Below are positions 34,456 to 47,030 of a DNA stretch of 64,000 nt, in pieces (the stretch's first letter is position 1; each line of letters starts with the position of its first letter). The stretch is from NCBI GenBank assembly GCA_963082975.1, contig OY720348.1, positions 74,735,719 to 74,799,718 of the forward strand. Reading direction: 5' to 3'. The stretch is from Labia minor. Lineage: Eukaryota; Arthropoda; Insecta; Dermaptera; Spongiphoridae. Under the pieces are notes generated by a model that was not told the DNA's origin, did no database searches, and saw nothing but the letters and a program-made list of their open reading frames with translations. A program made the translations under genes and the position numbers.

Positions 34456-35234
34456 TTTATAAAAATTTTTTATATTTATATTATTTTATTCTTTTTAGTG
34501 CAATTTTAATATGTTAAATCTATTTAATATAACAAGAGAAATAGAAAAGATGAAGTTATACGAAAATTTACAAATTGAATAAAACAAAAAATATATTAAT
34601 CTTCCAAAATTGATTTTATGCATTTATGTTAAATAAATGTTATTATTGAATAATAATTATTATATTATATTTATAAATAAATAATTTTTATTAATATGAG
34701 ATTTTATAAATGTATAAATACGTTCAAAATGAAAATCTATCCTGAAGTTAATATTTATGTTTCAAAATCCGTAGAAACAAAATTAATCGGAGCAATACAA
34801 AAGGCGTTAGTTACTAAAAGTTATTAATCGCTAATTAATTACAATTAATTAATTATAATTCAATTATATTTCTTCTATAACCTTCTAGGGATCCATTGAA
34901 ATATCTATAAAAATTTTCAAAAGTCTATCTCAATAAAAAGTCGATGAAAAATCGATTTCAATTTGTCAAAAGAGTGAACAGACCAAGTGAAGTTAAGAAA
35001 AACGTTATAATTATAAAATAATTTTGAATTATTGAATATACCCTTCACTTAGAAATAAAAAGAATTCATTTAAAATAATATTTTTGTAATAATGGTTCAT
35101 TATATTATAACAATACAAATTTAAATTTCAATTTTTGAAATCATCTCATTGTACATCATCCTTTTCATATAATAAAAAGTAAAATATATTAGTTATATTG
35201 TAAATACATTTTTTTAAATATTTATATTTATTTT

Positions 35235-35848
35235 TACTATCTCGCCAGAGATAGTATTGCGTTCACGAGAATTTTCGATGTCGAGATTTTGATGTTTTTA
35301 TACGTTTTAAAGGTTCCTGAATCATTTTCACTGAGGTTAAGAAAAATGTTTGTGTCTGTGTGTGTATGTGTGTGCATGTATGTATGTAGACAAGATTACG
35401 CAAAAACGGTTTGAGCTACAATAATGAAATTTGGAATACGGGAATTATTCAAAATTCCTAGTTTTCTCTCAACTTTTGAGAAATCTAGCTCAACCGGAAG
35501 TGGGTCATTACTTCCATCGTTTTGATTTTTTTTTCTTCTAAAGTGACCTTAAAAATAAAGATAGATGTTTGATAATTTTTCACATGATTAAAAATTGTAT
35601 AAAACTGCTATATATAGAATTTCAGCTCGAAAGTACCAGATTTATTTTTTTTTAACACTGCGAATCTCACGCGCCAACACGTGACGTGGTGCCATCAACA
35701 AAGTGGCAAACATGCGCTGATTTAATGAATATTATTTATTAGTTTTAATTTATAATTTTTAATTAATTAAATTTAATTTAAATATAATATATTAAGTTAT
35801 TTAATCCAATTCAAATTTGCGAGATAGTCGAGTGGAGACACTCCAGCT
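35235..35848 (+). mobile_element. HINE-1 copy
   Basis: This is a full-span copy: 5' hairpin TACTATCTCGCCAGAGATAG, a long GTGTGTATGTGTGTGCATG(TATG) tract, the 'ggaagtgggtcattacttcc' block, 'acgcgccaacacgtgacgtgg', and the 3' GCGAGATAGT plus hairpin and CAGCT. Part of the 'gattgaatcgctg' word is deleted. The flanks are T-rich on both sides, in line with T/T insertion. Confidence 0.85.
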
Positions 35849-36866
35849 TATTTAAAAATAATCTTCAATCGAATTGCTTATTTCTTGATTATTGCATACT
35901 AGAAATAAATCATACCATATGTCTAGCACATTTGTCGAAATTGTTTTAATTTAAAAATGTACATGTATAATTATAATTATCAATCTTTAATATTATAATT
36001 GTTGAATCCCTATGACAGAGTCAATATGCACAGGTGATTGTAATAGGAGTAAAAATTAAAATAATAATTTTTAGAAATGGATCCATTAACATTTTCGAGA
36101 TGTTAATTCCTTTACGTTGAGTGGTTGGTTCATTATCAACTCCAATGAATTCATTAGGCTTCTCTAATAGGCTCGTTGGTCTATCGATAAAGGCCCCACA
36201 GCTTGGAGACTTATAGAAAATCCACCCTCAGGGAGACCCGCGTTCATTGAAACCGAAAATGGCCAGCGGCTTGAAAAGTGTCGGGTATCCCCAATATTTT
36301 CCCCAATTCCAACGATGTACAATAACAACTGCTGCCTACAATATCATTTCATATGGACCCAAAATGAATGCCGTAGATGAGATCCAATCGGAGGATACAA
36401 TTTTATATTTTATCATAGACGACCGTAACCGAATTACCAAGTGCAACATAGCAAGGGGGTAGTTTACCAAATATTCGCCTGGAGCGTCACACAAACATCC
36501 CCACCTCTTTTGACATTATTCACTTAAATTAAAATCTTTCTAAATCCTCTCTGGTCTATGTTCTAAGAATATATTTAAAGAAGAAGAAGGCGATGAAGAA
36601 GATGCAGAAGAAGAAGAAGATGAAGAAGATGAAGAAGAAGATGAAAAAGAAGAAGAAGAAAATATATAAATCTAAATATGAAAGACCGATCCCCCGATTT
36701 ACACGGAAGATAGGTTCCAGAGAAAACCGTGTAAACCGAAAATAAACTAAATGTGCAAAATTCACATTTATTTTTTTTCAATGTAAAATAAAACTAAAAA
36801 ACATAAAAATATGAATCGTGTCTATAATTCATTTTACGCGTAAAAACAAGAAATATAAATTAAAAA
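35849..36866. other. Unassigned DNA with possible tRNA-like segment and (GAA/GAT)n
   Basis: At 36165-36260 'taggctcgttggtctatcga' looks like a tRNA A-box region and 'gagacccgcgttcattgaa' like a degraded B box, so a SINE or tRNA relic is possible. The 36247-36462 frame (71 codons, no ATG start) contains AVDEIQSEDTILYFIIDDRN. I cannot place it. A GAA/GAT repeat occupies 36584-36660. Confidence 0.35.
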
Positions 36867-37147
36867 AGCTGGAGTGTCTCCACTCGACTATCTCGCAAAT
36901 TTGAATTGGATTAATTAACACATATATTATATATAAATTAAATTTAATTAATTATAAATTAAAATTAATAAATAATTTTTATTAAATCAGCGCATGATTG
37001 ACTCTTTGTTGATGGCATCACGTCACGTGTTGGCGCGTGATTTACAGTGTTGAAAAATGAATTCCGGTACTTTCAGCGCGATTCAATCAACCTAAAATTC
37101 TATATCTAGCAGTTTTATACAATTTTTAATCATGTGAAAAACTATCA
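36867..37147 (-). mobile_element. HINE-1 3' part, joined to HINE-2 3' end
   Basis: The minus-oriented HINE-1 3' half runs from the CAGCT/hairpin end (36867) to 'atgtgaaaaactatcaa'. It breaks directly against a plus-oriented HINE-2 3' end (37148-37219). The 5' half of HINE-1 is missing, so the junction may be an insertion followed by deletion or a chimeric element. Confidence 0.75.
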
Positions 37148-37219
37148 ACTGTTTCTGTAGCTGGAAATTAATTTATTCCAAACCGTCGGTCGGTTCTGCG
37201 CCTGGCCACAGGTCAACTT
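37148..37219 (+). mobile_element. HINE-2 3' terminal fragment
   Basis: It reads 'ctgtttctgtagctggaaat', then CCGTCGGTCGGTTCTGCGCCTGG, with CACAGGTCAACTT at the end. Only about 72 bp of HINE-2 are present. The same isolated 3' end occurs at 61102-61164. Confidence 0.8.
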
Positions 37220-39114
37220 ATTATTCATATTTCTAATTTATTTTACTCACTATAATTTTTATCTCTTTACAAATATTAATTAAAAAAATAGTTGATTAAT
37301 ATTTTTCTTTTCTTTTTCTTTTATTTTAAGTAACAATTATTTAAATTAAATTTATATAAATAATTAACTAAATTATATTTCCATTGGCAAGTCGCCAAAT
37401 GGATGCGTTGGGTGGGGGGGTCTCGACCCCCTCTCACCCCGTGATCATTTCCAAACCCATATACACACATACATATCATCCAATCATCCAAATTTTTGAA
37501 AACGTCAACATTTACCAAAATCTGAATTTTGGCTAACATTTTATTTTTAATTACCTATCGGTACTGTAAAAAGATTACGCAAAGATCTTATTAAAAATTT
37601 TCATAAATTTAAAAAAAAAATAAAATAAATAAATAAAAAAAAAATTCAATAAAGTGAAAAAATAATTTTTAAAAATTTCTTTCTATTGGAGACGATGAAT
37701 GGTTGTTTGAATATAGAACTTAAGGGCTGGAGCATAATAGAGGGTTGAGGGGGAGAGAGAAATCTTGGAGTATATCGAATTATTAAGAAATATTTTTCTT
37801 TCTTCCCCACCTCTACCCTCTCCTACCCCCTCTCTCCTTTGCAATCTAATATTCTTCTGGGATATTTAACCTATTTGAAGAGAAGACTTATTTGCTAAGC
37901 GCTTGGGGCGGTTGATATACTGTGACCCCTAAACCCGATTACCAAATGCAATATTTTCCCAAGTTTTAAAACATACGGGCCCTAATTAAATAGATGCAGC
38001 TAGATAAATCAATGTCAGCTCGTATGAGCAGAAAAGTTAAGCAGTTGAACGGATATCCATTTAGGAAAAGTGTGTTAAGTCCCGGGAGTTGATACAAGAC
38101 GGAAGAGAGGGGCGCCAAATGTTATCTCAAGATTGACTTAGTACCAAGAAAGGGAGGATAGTAGAGGGATTTGCAAATGTTTTCGATCGCATGGGAACCA
38201 TGCGTCCATTCAAAAAAGCATAAATTAGAGGACAAAAAAAAAAAAGAATCGAATTTAGATATTCACAAAAATATTTGCATTATTAATATCCCTTTTTCAG
38301 TCTCATTTTTCGATTTTCACTTTCATTTCATTTTTATTTAAAATTAAAGTTCATTGTTCGTCATTTTATATTTATTGATCATATTTATTTTATTGTAAAT
38401 TATTGATCTACTCATTGGTAATTTATTTAAGGTTATATCTCTGGTTTTATTTAAAATATGATTCATGCTTTAAAAGAAGCGTTAATGACTTTAAAAAATG
38501 ATATACTTGAAAACATTGGAAAAATAAATAATAAATCTTATTATAATACGTAATTAGCTGTTCAGACTTAATGGAGCATTGCCAGTGGCGTACCTAGGGG
38601 GGGGGGGGGTGCGGTCCGCACCGGGCGGCATTTTTTATATTTAGTTATAGTTGTAAAAAGCAACTTATTCATTTCATGTTTATTTTTTTGCTTTCTTGAA
38701 TAATAAATGATTATTATGATTATTATAAGTTTACTATTTGATTTCTCTAAATTATGATTAACTATATGATTTTGAATATTATTCCTCGTTGTATATAAAT
38801 GCATTTTAGTGTAAATTTTGAATTCTAATTCCAAGAACAGGATAATGATTTTATTTTATTGTATTCATTAAAATTCGTTGAATTCGTAAACGCATCTTTA
38901 CGATTTTGTTCGGCAATTTTTCCTAACTAAAATTTGTTGATATCAGTTTATAAATGTCATTTCTTTTGAAAAGTTCAAATCTTGCAAGGTGAATTTGACC
39001 CACTCCCCAATGTTTGAATGAGTTGAAATTTCGTAACTCCGTAGACAACGCAATATTCTGGTTGATCCTAGGTCATAGGTGACCTAGGAGGTATTATTTT
39101 TATCAATTAGTAAA
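37220..39114. other. Unassigned intergenic DNA
   Basis: No gene is recognised. A short pyrimidine-rich patch lies at 37800-37850 and a G-run near 37415. A hAT-like terminus at 38583 is listed separately. The small frames here lack family resemblance. Confidence 0.4.
38583..38640 (+). mobile_element. hAT-type terminal fragment (CAGTGGCGTACC)
   Basis: CAGTGGCGTACCTAGG followed by a G-run and 'tgcggtccgcaccgggcggc' is a typical hAT terminus. I find no inverted partner downstream, so only one end can be supported. Confidence 0.5.
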
Positions 39115-39430
39115 AGGGGGACCGAAAAGTAATGTCGTTTTTGCGCATATCGATATTCGTTTGTGATTTATCATTGGATTGTATACTTCCAAGTCGTGTC
39201 AAAGACATTTTAAGGTTAGACTGACTTGTTTCCCCGTAAATCAGTTAATCTTAAATTGTGTGTTTTTGCAATTTTATGTGAAATGACCAGCCAAATACAA
39301 GAAGAAGTATATATCTGGCATTGTAGGCTTTTTGAGTTTGAGATATTAAAGGGAAGTGGAAATCCCACACTCTGGCAGAGATTGCCCAGATTTTTAAAAG
39401 GTTTCATCTTCCTAAAAGAGGTAAATAAAT
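39115..39430 (+). pseudogene. 5' end of a second mariner family, truncated
   Basis: A terminus-like 'gaccgaaaagtaatgtcgtt' is followed about 165 bp later by a frame reading MTSQIQEEVYIWHCRLFEFE, then LKGSGN. This matches the mariner N-terminus (QeKvHIRHC.LyEF..GnnA). Downstream helix-turn-helix and catalytic regions are absent. This family is distinct from those at 32 and 28 kb. Confidence 0.65.
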
Positions 39431-40659
39431 TATCATCTTAATTGTTTTCAAACATTTACGGATTAATTTATTATGTTATTTTTAAAATGAGTGATTATTA
39501 ATTATTGGTTCCATTTTTAGTTTCTCATTCATAAAATTAGCAAATTTATTAAACTAACATTTTTACATTAATTATTTTGAATCTGTTACAATTACATTTT
39601 GATACTTGCTTTTAATGTAATATAATATGCCATTGCTACATGTCAAAAAATATTTAAAAATTATTTTTGATCTTTTTTCAGCTAATAATATTTTTTAACA
39701 TTTTCTCAAATGAATAGGATGAAAGGATGAGAGGATCAGTTCGGCTCCTCTTTTTATTGAAAATTTTCAACCGATTTTATCCAACTGCATTTTTTAATAC
39801 ATGTTTTTAATTAATTTTATATAATATTAAAATAAATTGTAATTATTCGAATGTAATTTTAATTTATTCCTTAAAAAATTAATAGCTTCATAATTTATTT
39901 CTTGTTAATTTAATTTTAAACTCAATAATAGTATTCAATGTTTATCTTAGATTCTTTCTCTCTCTCTCTCCTCTCTTTGGCTGCGTTTCAATATTCACTT
40001 TCGGTACTGGCAGTACCATTGAGCTTGTTCCAATAAACATGGCAGTAAACTTTCCAACGCTCAGGACGTCATAGATTATGTCGTCACTTACTACTTTCAT
40101 TACTGCGGCTATCGACATGAGGCAGACGCAGTTCAATCATGGCGGCATCTAAGGAACGCTTGATATTTATCGACACTGAAGGCAACATAGAATATTTAAT
40201 TTATCTAACAAAATTAAATTATTAATAATTGAAGGTGAGAGAGAGGTGTTAGGAGAATAATAATAATAATAAATTAGTACCTGGGACACCGAGCTCTCGC
40301 TCGACCCTTTAAAAATATTGATATACAATTGTTTAATTATTTATTACAATTATTAAATGTTACACATTAGCATCAATCTGATTAAAATGAATGAACTTGT
40401 GGTCCTCAATAATACATAAATATATAATATATATACAATTTTTATTTTATTTTTTTTTCTATAGTGTTTTTTTGAAACACTGTTTAGCGCCCCAAGTGGT
40501 TATAAAATAAACTAAAGACAAAAAAACGTGCTTTGCAGCTTTGGGGGGATTAAAAAATTATTTATTTGAAAATATATCTGACTTTTTCCTATTTCTATTT
40601 AATAATATTAGATCATATTTATTCAATAATTTATTTTGAATAAGATATTCTTTAATTAT

Positions 40660-41165
40660 CATTTTAAATAAATATTAATTAAAGAAAGTAATTGTTTTTA
40701 AAATATCATAAATAATAATATGTAACAATTTTTAAGATAGAAATTGATTACAATTATTAAATGTCGCATCATTGCATCAATCTGATTAAAATGAATGGAA
40801 CTTGAGGTACTCAATAATAATAAATAATATTAATAAATATTAAATAATATTTTAGTGAAAAAATATTAAAAATTAAAAAACTATCTAAAACTTAATTAAT
40901 AAAAGAACAATGAATAAATAAATATAAAATAGTAATTTAATAAAAAATAAACACGAAAATAGATAAAAAAATAACAAAATTAATTAATAAAAATTTATAA
41001 GAATTAACAAAAAATTTAACGACAAAAGATATCAAATAATTTCTCTTTTTTTGGAATATATCACCATTTTATTATTTTTATTTTTAAATATCGATGCACT
41101 CGGCTAGCTTTGGTCCTTCGAACTCGAGTCGTCAAAACAATCGTTCTAACTATCTTGCCAGAGAT
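40660..41165 (-). mobile_element. tRNA-like SINE family 2, copy 1
   Basis: On the minus strand a tRNA-like head at about 41165-41095 (AGTTAGAACGATTGTTTTGA, then CTCGAGTTCGAAGGACC as a B-box-like word) precedes a body at 40965-40660. The body is shared with 48172-47876, including 'caatctgattaaaatgaatg' and 'aaaactatctaaaacttaat' on the + strand. The head aligns without gaps over about 36 nt to the head at 48.2 kb. It is decayed and diverged between the copies. Confidence 0.5.
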
Positions 41166-41792
41166 AGGTGGCGACGCCATAATTAACAAATACTAAATAA
41201 TTCTATTATTGTGCCGAAATCTCAATCTTGTTAATTATTTTTTCGAATTACTATATAAAAATAATGATATTATGATGTAAATATATATATCTGGATTGAA
41301 ACCTCCAACCCTCTAGTAATAAAACATTTAATTATCAACCGCAAAAAAGAAAGATTTCGATATTTGATAAGAAATATATACACTATAAATAACAAAAAAT
41401 CATTTTCGTGATAAACCCACCTTTATTGCTTACATTAAATAAAAAAAAATGATAAAATTGAATCACCGGAAATCTTTAAATAGCTTCCATTTGTGGTAAA
41501 TATTTTATTCGTGCCATATCCGTAAGTGGCAATCACTTGGAAAAAAAATCTTACAAGAAAGTAGAAGTGTTTAAGAACTCGTGAAGATAATGCGATTAAC
41601 CTTTGGGTCAATAGAGATGCCCGTCTCGATTAATAAATAAACCATCTTAGCAGCGTTCTTCACCAATTTTCTAAATTTATATGCTGTTTCTATTTAACGA
41701 TTAATTCAAGATCATCGTTACATTTTTTTGTAATTTATATATGAAAAAAAAAATTGTTATTATAATTATTATATTTGTATATATATATATAT

Positions 41793-42046
41793 ACGAGGGT
41801 CGTTCAATAAGTCCTTAGAACAACATTCCAAAACAAAATGTTTTCAGTACATTTTTTTTATTTTTATAATGGTTTTATCATTTTCGCTTCATGTCTGTCT
41901 GTCTGTTCGCTCTTATGATAAATTGAAATCGATTTTTCATCAGCTTTAAACTTTCTAGACTTTTGAAATTGCTATAAATATTTTAAGGTATGGAAGTAAT
42001 ATAATTAATATTTTTTAAAAACATTACTTCTCAATAATAACATTTA
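41793..42046 (+). mobile_element. Mariner-terminus element, truncated copy
   Basis: It starts ACGAGGGTCGTTCAATAAGT, a mariner-type terminal repeat, after a TA run. It continues with 'aaaatgttttcagtacattt', a GTCTGTCTGTCTGTTCGC tract, 'aatcgatttttcatcagctt' and a tail 'tctcaataataacattta'. It is nearly the same as the first 260 bp of 43181-43728. It carries no transposase. Confidence 0.7.
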
Positions 42047-42047
42047 A

Positions 42048-42262
42048 CACGTTTGACTCTGATCCTCATAGTCTTGGGTTCAAATTCCAGACCAGGTAAA
42101 AGGGAATTTCTCTGCTGGAATTAATGGGACGGAGTCCACCCACACTTCAGGATCAAAATTGGAAAATATAAAGTAGCCTTTGATCAAGAATATCAAAACA
42201 AAGGTTAAGAGGAAACGTTACCCTGATCATAGAACACATTTACCCCCTTAGGCGACTTGATG
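42048..42262 (+). mobile_element. Diverged tRNA-derived SINE fragment
   Basis: 'cttgggttcaaattccagac' contains a B-box match (GGTTCAAATTCC). It is followed by 'ggaatttctctgctggaatt', 'gggacggagtccacccacac' and 'ctgatcatagaacaca', the same block order as the SINE copies at 29.4, 45.5 and 58.1 kb but heavily substituted. It is an older copy and the only clearly plus-oriented long one. Confidence 0.7.
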
Positions 42263-42399
42263 GTTGTTATCCTTTCGTATAAAGTACCAAAATTTTCGTT
42301 ATATATCAACTTGGACAGAGAGAATTAATTTTTTTACTTTTTGGGAAAAACTCAAATGATGATACAGCAAGGAGTAGTTGCTGCCATAAAAAAACTTTC

Positions 42400-43180
42400 A
42401 ACTTCGTTTATGCCCAATTTTTATTATTATTATTATAACGAGAATTCTATCCGGATCAATAGCGGAGGTTCCTGTTGTAACCGTTAATCTGCATTCAACT
42501 GCTTTGATGGTTCTTTTAATGGCGAGTCACGTGGGAAATTCATGATCAAAATAGGATAACCTCTATTTTCGTGAAAATTTATAAAAGACGCCGGTAGGTG
42601 TGAGGTGTCGTTTTGAGAACATTGCAAATAATTAAAGCTATCGAAGAAGGGAAAAGAGAGGGGCATAGAAAATCCCTTATCCGATTGAAACTTAATTGGT
42701 TACCAATCGTAGATATTAAAGAAGGGATGAATTTAATTCTTACCCCCGCCACCATCAACCCACCGATACTTGACTGCTTTTTATATCCGAAAAGGCTGTT
42801 CTGCTTTATTCTCTATCAAATTGAACACAGCCATTGATTTCTTTATCCCTTCGATATATTTTTATCTCAAGCTTTTTACGGTAGTATCCATTTAGCTCCT
42901 CAATTCCTCGCACGTGATCATATCATCTAATTTGTTTCTCCCCTTTATCACCGAATTAATTTTTTACCCAGAACATCTTCAAACATCATTGATTCTTATT
43001 CCATGACTAGCTTAAAAATTGACTTAAAAAAATAAAACGTTTCTCTTTTAAAAAGAAAGAAACTCATTTTTCACAGCGATTTAGAATAAAAAAAATATGA
43101 GTTCAAGTTCTTTTAATTAATTTCATAATAAAGTTAACTTTTCAAGTGAAAAATTTACCTACAATAATATAAATATATAT
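42400..43180 (+). promoter_or_regulatory. Possible TATA promoter, otherwise unassigned DNA
   Basis: A CACGTG E-box at 42528 and 'gggaaattc' are followed by TATAAAAG at 42580 and a GC-containing stretch ('acgccggtaggtgtgaggtg'). The spacing would fit a TATA-driven start near 42610. The frame downstream (from 42613) has no ATG start and no recognisable domain, so this may be coincidence. The rest to 43180 shows nothing. Confidence 0.2.
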
Positions 43181-43728
43181 ACGAGGGTCGTTCAATAAGT
43201 CTTTACAACAACATACAACATTCAAAAACAAAATGTTTTCAGTACATTTTTTTTTATTTTTATAATGGTTTTAAAATCATTTGCGCTTCATGTCTGTCTG
43301 TCTGTTCGCTCTTATGACAAATTGAAATCGATTTTTCATCAGCTTTAAACTTAGAGTTTTGAAAATTGCTATAAATGTGCTATAAGGTATGGAAGTAATA
43401 TAATTAATATTTTTTAAAAACATTATTTCTCAATAATAACATTTACTTAATATAAATACTTAAAATCAGTTTTAAAAAATAATATTTTATTTTTGTTTTA
43501 TTCAATTTGAAAATTTTTGTATAACATATTTTCTATTCCTCTTGTTATATTAAATAAATTTATCAAATTAAAATTGCACTAAAAAGAATAAAATAATGTA
43601 AATATAAAAAAAATTTTTATAAAATAACGTTTTTCTAATGGACTAAAAATAATAAAATAATTTTTCTATATGCCTGACAAAGTTTATGGATGAATTTCTT
43701 CATATACAACGAAAAACGTTTGGCGCAT
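43181..43728 (+). mobile_element. Mariner-terminus element, longer copy
   Basis: It starts ACGAGGGTCGTTCAATAAGT and shares its first 260 bp with 41793-42046. It then runs on to 'gcactaaaaagaataaaata' and ends in the 'cctgacaaagtttatggatg ... acgaaaaacgtttggcgca' arm that also forms the inverted repeats at 33904-34455. It is about 548 bp and noncoding. It is inserted after a TA run, as expected for a TA-targeting element. Confidence 0.65.
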
Positions 43729-44159
43729 AACGAATAACTTCACACCTCAACAAGGGGCAGAGCGACTAATTTTTTATTATTAAAAATTAACAAAACAACT
43801 AATACATAACATTTTTCTTCATAAAAATTATCTATTGTGTGAATTTTCAAAAAATCTTTAACTGCATAACTTACAAAAATATACAAATATACATATTAAT
43901 ATATATATATATATATAATTTTTGCATGGTGTAATAAGATAATATTATAAACCTTGAAAAGATTGATAGCGTCAAAATTGATTTTAATATTATAAATTAT
44001 CAATATTCTTGTTTTTGATAAAGATTAATTATTTAATAATTAAATGCCCTTTCTAGATATATAAATCGTCAAATATAATTAGAAAAGATTGCTTATTTAA
44101 TAAAGGAGTTGAGAAAAGATCAAATAAAAATAATAAATATTATATATGTATTTTAAAAG

Positions 44160-44312
44160 ACGCCAGGCTGTCTGAGGACCAAGGCGGTTGACTCACATCC
44201 TCGTGGTACCGAGTTCAAGTCCCAGCCCTGACAAAGGAATTTCAAGAAATCAAGATTAAGTTATAGAGGATCTGTTATACTGATCATAGAACAACTTGAG
44301 CCCGCTTAAAAA
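44160..44312 (+). mobile_element. Diverged tRNA-derived SINE fragment
   Basis: 'gccaggctgtctgaggacca' followed by 'taccgagttcaagtcccagc' gives a B box (GAGTTCAAGTCC). It then has 'aaggaatttcaagaaatcaa' and 'atactgatcatagaacaact'. Part of the SINE body is deleted. The orientation is plus. Confidence 0.55.
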
Positions 44313-44363
44313 GCACTGCTCTTTCTTAGAATGTACAAAGGATCAGAGGATTTTCTTTAGTTT

Positions 44364-44875
44364 TACTATCTCGCCTGAGAAAAATCTCTGTCTCTGTGTG
44401 TGTGTATGTAGACAAGATTTGAGCGAGAATCATGAAAATGGTACATGGGCATTATTCAAAATTCGTAGTTTTCTATCCACTTTTGAGAAATGTAGCTCAA
44501 CCGGAAGGGGGTCATTACCTACAACATTTTGATATTTTTTTCCTCTAAAGTGAACGTAAAAATAAAGATAGATGTTTCATAGTTTTTCCACATGATTAAA
44601 AATTGTATAAAACTGCTATATATAGAATTTCAGCTTGTTTGAATCGCTGTAAGTACCAGAATTAATTTTTTAACACTGCAAATCTCACGCGCCAACACGT
44701 GACGTAGTGCCATCAACAAAGAGCCAAACATGCGCTGGTTTAATAAATATTATCTATTAATTTTAATTTATAATTTATAATTAATTAAATTTAATTTAAA
44801 TATAATATATTATGTTAATTAATCCAATTGAAATTGCGAGATAGTCGAGTGGAGACACTCCAGCTTATTTAAAAT
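44364..44875 (+). mobile_element. HINE-1 copy with 5' internal deletion
   Basis: It begins TACTATCTCGCCTGAGAAAAAT. The hairpin's second arm and the next about 80 bp are deleted, so that the text jumps to 'tctctgtctctgtgtgtgtg'. The remainder is standard through the CACGTGACGTAG block and the 3' hairpin. The 44296-44532 frame is a by-product. Confidence 0.85.
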
Positions 44876-45461
44876 ATCGAAGACTCGCTTTGGATTCCAG
44901 GTACAAAAAATTAATTAAATAAGCTAATCAAATAAATTCAGTTAATAGGATTTTTTCTGTATTATCAAGTATTCGAAAAAAATCAATCAATTATTCTTGC
45001 GAACATTTTATTATTTGTAGGAAAAAAAGTACACCGAGAAACTATCTATTGAATTTATTATTATTTCTATTTCTTCTCAATCCAAACAATCGGATAACAA
45101 TCTATTAAATTTATCAGGCGATTGAAAGGGACAATTTCTATATACATGTATATTTATATATACACTTATATAAAAATAATATAAATTATTGTCAATAAGT
45201 TAGATAGCATACAATGGCCACATCCAATCGGATCAATAGAAAAATTTATTATATATCGTTCGTCAGCCAATTTGAAAAAAAATATCTCAAATAAATACAG
45301 AAAAAAATGTTTATTTATTTATTTATTGTTACGGTTGTATACTAATATAGTTGATGAAATCATGAATTGTTTTTTTTTTTTAATATTTTTTCAAAATTAT
45401 AAAACAATTGATTAGGATCTTTAATACTCGAGTTTCTAGTTTTTACCATTATCATAAATAA

Positions 45462-45751
45462 AAAAGAAACTCTGATTTTTCTACGTCCTACGCAAGGACA
45501 ACGCCTATCAAGCCGGTTCTATCAATGAGGTGTCCTATGATCAGTAGAACGGGTCCTCTCAACCTCTTCCTTGATTTTCTTGATCGGAGGCGCTATCAAG
45601 TAGCTTTTCCCCAAGGTTGTTCCCGGAGGCTGGGTGGACTCCGTCCCATAGACCCCAGCTAGGGAAATTCCCTTGCCAGTCCCGGGACTTGAACCCGGGA
45701 CCATGGGAATGTGAGGCAGGTTCGCTACCCACACACCCAATGGCGCCTTGG
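45462..45751 (-). mobile_element. tRNA-derived SINE, copy 2
   Basis: It has the same layout as copy 1: CAAGGCGCCATTGGGTGTGT start on the minus strand, A-box-like GGGTAGCGAACC, B box GGTTCAAGTCC, shared body, and an extra 3' segment 'atagaaccggcttgataggc' with 'gtccttgcgtaggacgta'. It is flanked by TCATAAATAA at 45452-45461 and 45752-45761. The translation in minus frame is incidental. Confidence 0.9.
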
Positions 45752-46309
45752 TCATAAATAATGAATTGATAATTTTAATTTATTGAATCTTTTTTTTTAA
45801 CTATTTGGATCATTAATTATTAATTATAGATCAAGAAATAGAGCAAATTTTTATGCCAAACAATCCTACTTCTTTACCCCTCCCCCCGCAATAGACAAGT
45901 TATTCATTTGCAATAGCTTTACTTGTTGAAAAATAGATAAATTTAATATTTAAATACATTTTCATCTGATTTTAAAATATTTTTAGCACACTCCTATCAT
46001 TTTCAAAATATTTGATGATTAATATCTACTACTAACCAATTATTTAGATTAATATTAGGAATCTTTTATAAACGTACTACTGGCATTTCTAAGAGAATAA
46101 TATAAATAATAATAAAAAAATATCTTCAATCTTTTCAATATATATATATAATTATATATATAACATTAGGAGAAGAATTTTCCATAATTCAATTGAAATT
46201 TATAACTATCATCACTTAATAATGTTTGATTTATATTAATGGATTAATATGTTCTTAACTGACAAATATATTACTATTCGCGCGTATGTAAAGTTTTGAT
46301 TTTAGTAAC

Positions 46310-46500
46310 AATAAGGTGACCAACCGTCTTCCATTTGTAAGCTTTGTCCTCCTTTTGTAAGTATCCTCCTAACTGTTCTCTTTTTGATATCTGAAATATT
46401 TAGGACAATTCTTACTTTTTTTTCAAATTTTTTTCAATTTGGTTCTAAAACAAAAAAGGTAAAAAATGTCCTGATTTGGTGTTTTCAAAAAATGGTCACA
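46310..46500. mobile_element. Miniature inverted-repeat element with AAGGTGACCA ends
   Basis: It starts AAGGTGACCAACCGTCTTCC and ends AAAAAATGGTCAC, with 'agtaacaata' directly repeated at both sides. It is the reverse orientation of the copy at 20565-20810 and shares the 'gtcctccttttgtaagtatcctcctaactg' interior. Confidence 0.7.
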
Positions 46501-46584
46501 GTAACAATAATATGATATATAATATAATAATAATAACATAAAAAATAATTCTTTAATGATATCGAAAAACACACACAGATATAT

Positions 46585-47030
46585 AGATTTTATATTTACG
46601 GAGTCGCTGTATAATAAATTGATGACGTCATTTAATTCTCCTATATATCGAATCGAATAAAGATAAATCTTCTAAACGTTGTGAAGCAATTTCAAATAAT
46701 TTAAATGTATCTTTTAATGAAATAAAAAAATCAAATATGAATATAATATAAATATTTTTAATTTTATTTTAAGAATAGATATACATCACAGGCGGTGGCT
46801 GTGACGTCACCTATATACATTTAAATTAAAAAAAAAACTAATTAAGATGAATTTTTCCAGAGATGTGATCAATAAAACTCAATTTTTCTTTATAAATACT
46901 ATCTCTGGTGTGAATTTCAAAAAAATCGTTAGAGCGGTTTTGAGAACCCATTTACAAACAAACAAACAAACAATTTTAGCTAGCATAATAAGATAAGAGT
47001 ACCGGGACCCCGAGCCTCGGCTCGGTACTT
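46585..47030 (+). mobile_element. HINE-like element with CGAGCC...GGCTCG 3' hairpin
   Basis: It contains 'atgacgtcatttaattctcc' and 'ctgtgacgtcacctatatac' (two TGACGTCA sites about 180 bp apart). It then has 'atcgttagagcggttttgag', a (CAAA)n tract and 'ttagctagcataataagata', then CCGAGCCTCGGCTCGG and 'tacttaag'. The last 45 bp form a strong hairpin like a Helentron 3' end. A relative lies at 48530-48685, and hairpin relics are at 40285-40310 and 47085-47110. The 5' boundary is unclear. Confidence 0.5.

Noticed and set aside
36556..36781. Phe/Leu-rich minus-strand frames resembling membrane segments
   Set aside because: They are produced by the (GAA/GAT)n repeat at 36584-36660.
41141..41175. 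HINE-1 5' end (ctatcttgccagagatagg)
   Set aside because: The word is isolated and overlaps the tRNA-like head at 41.1 kb; no further HINE-1 sequence follows on either side.
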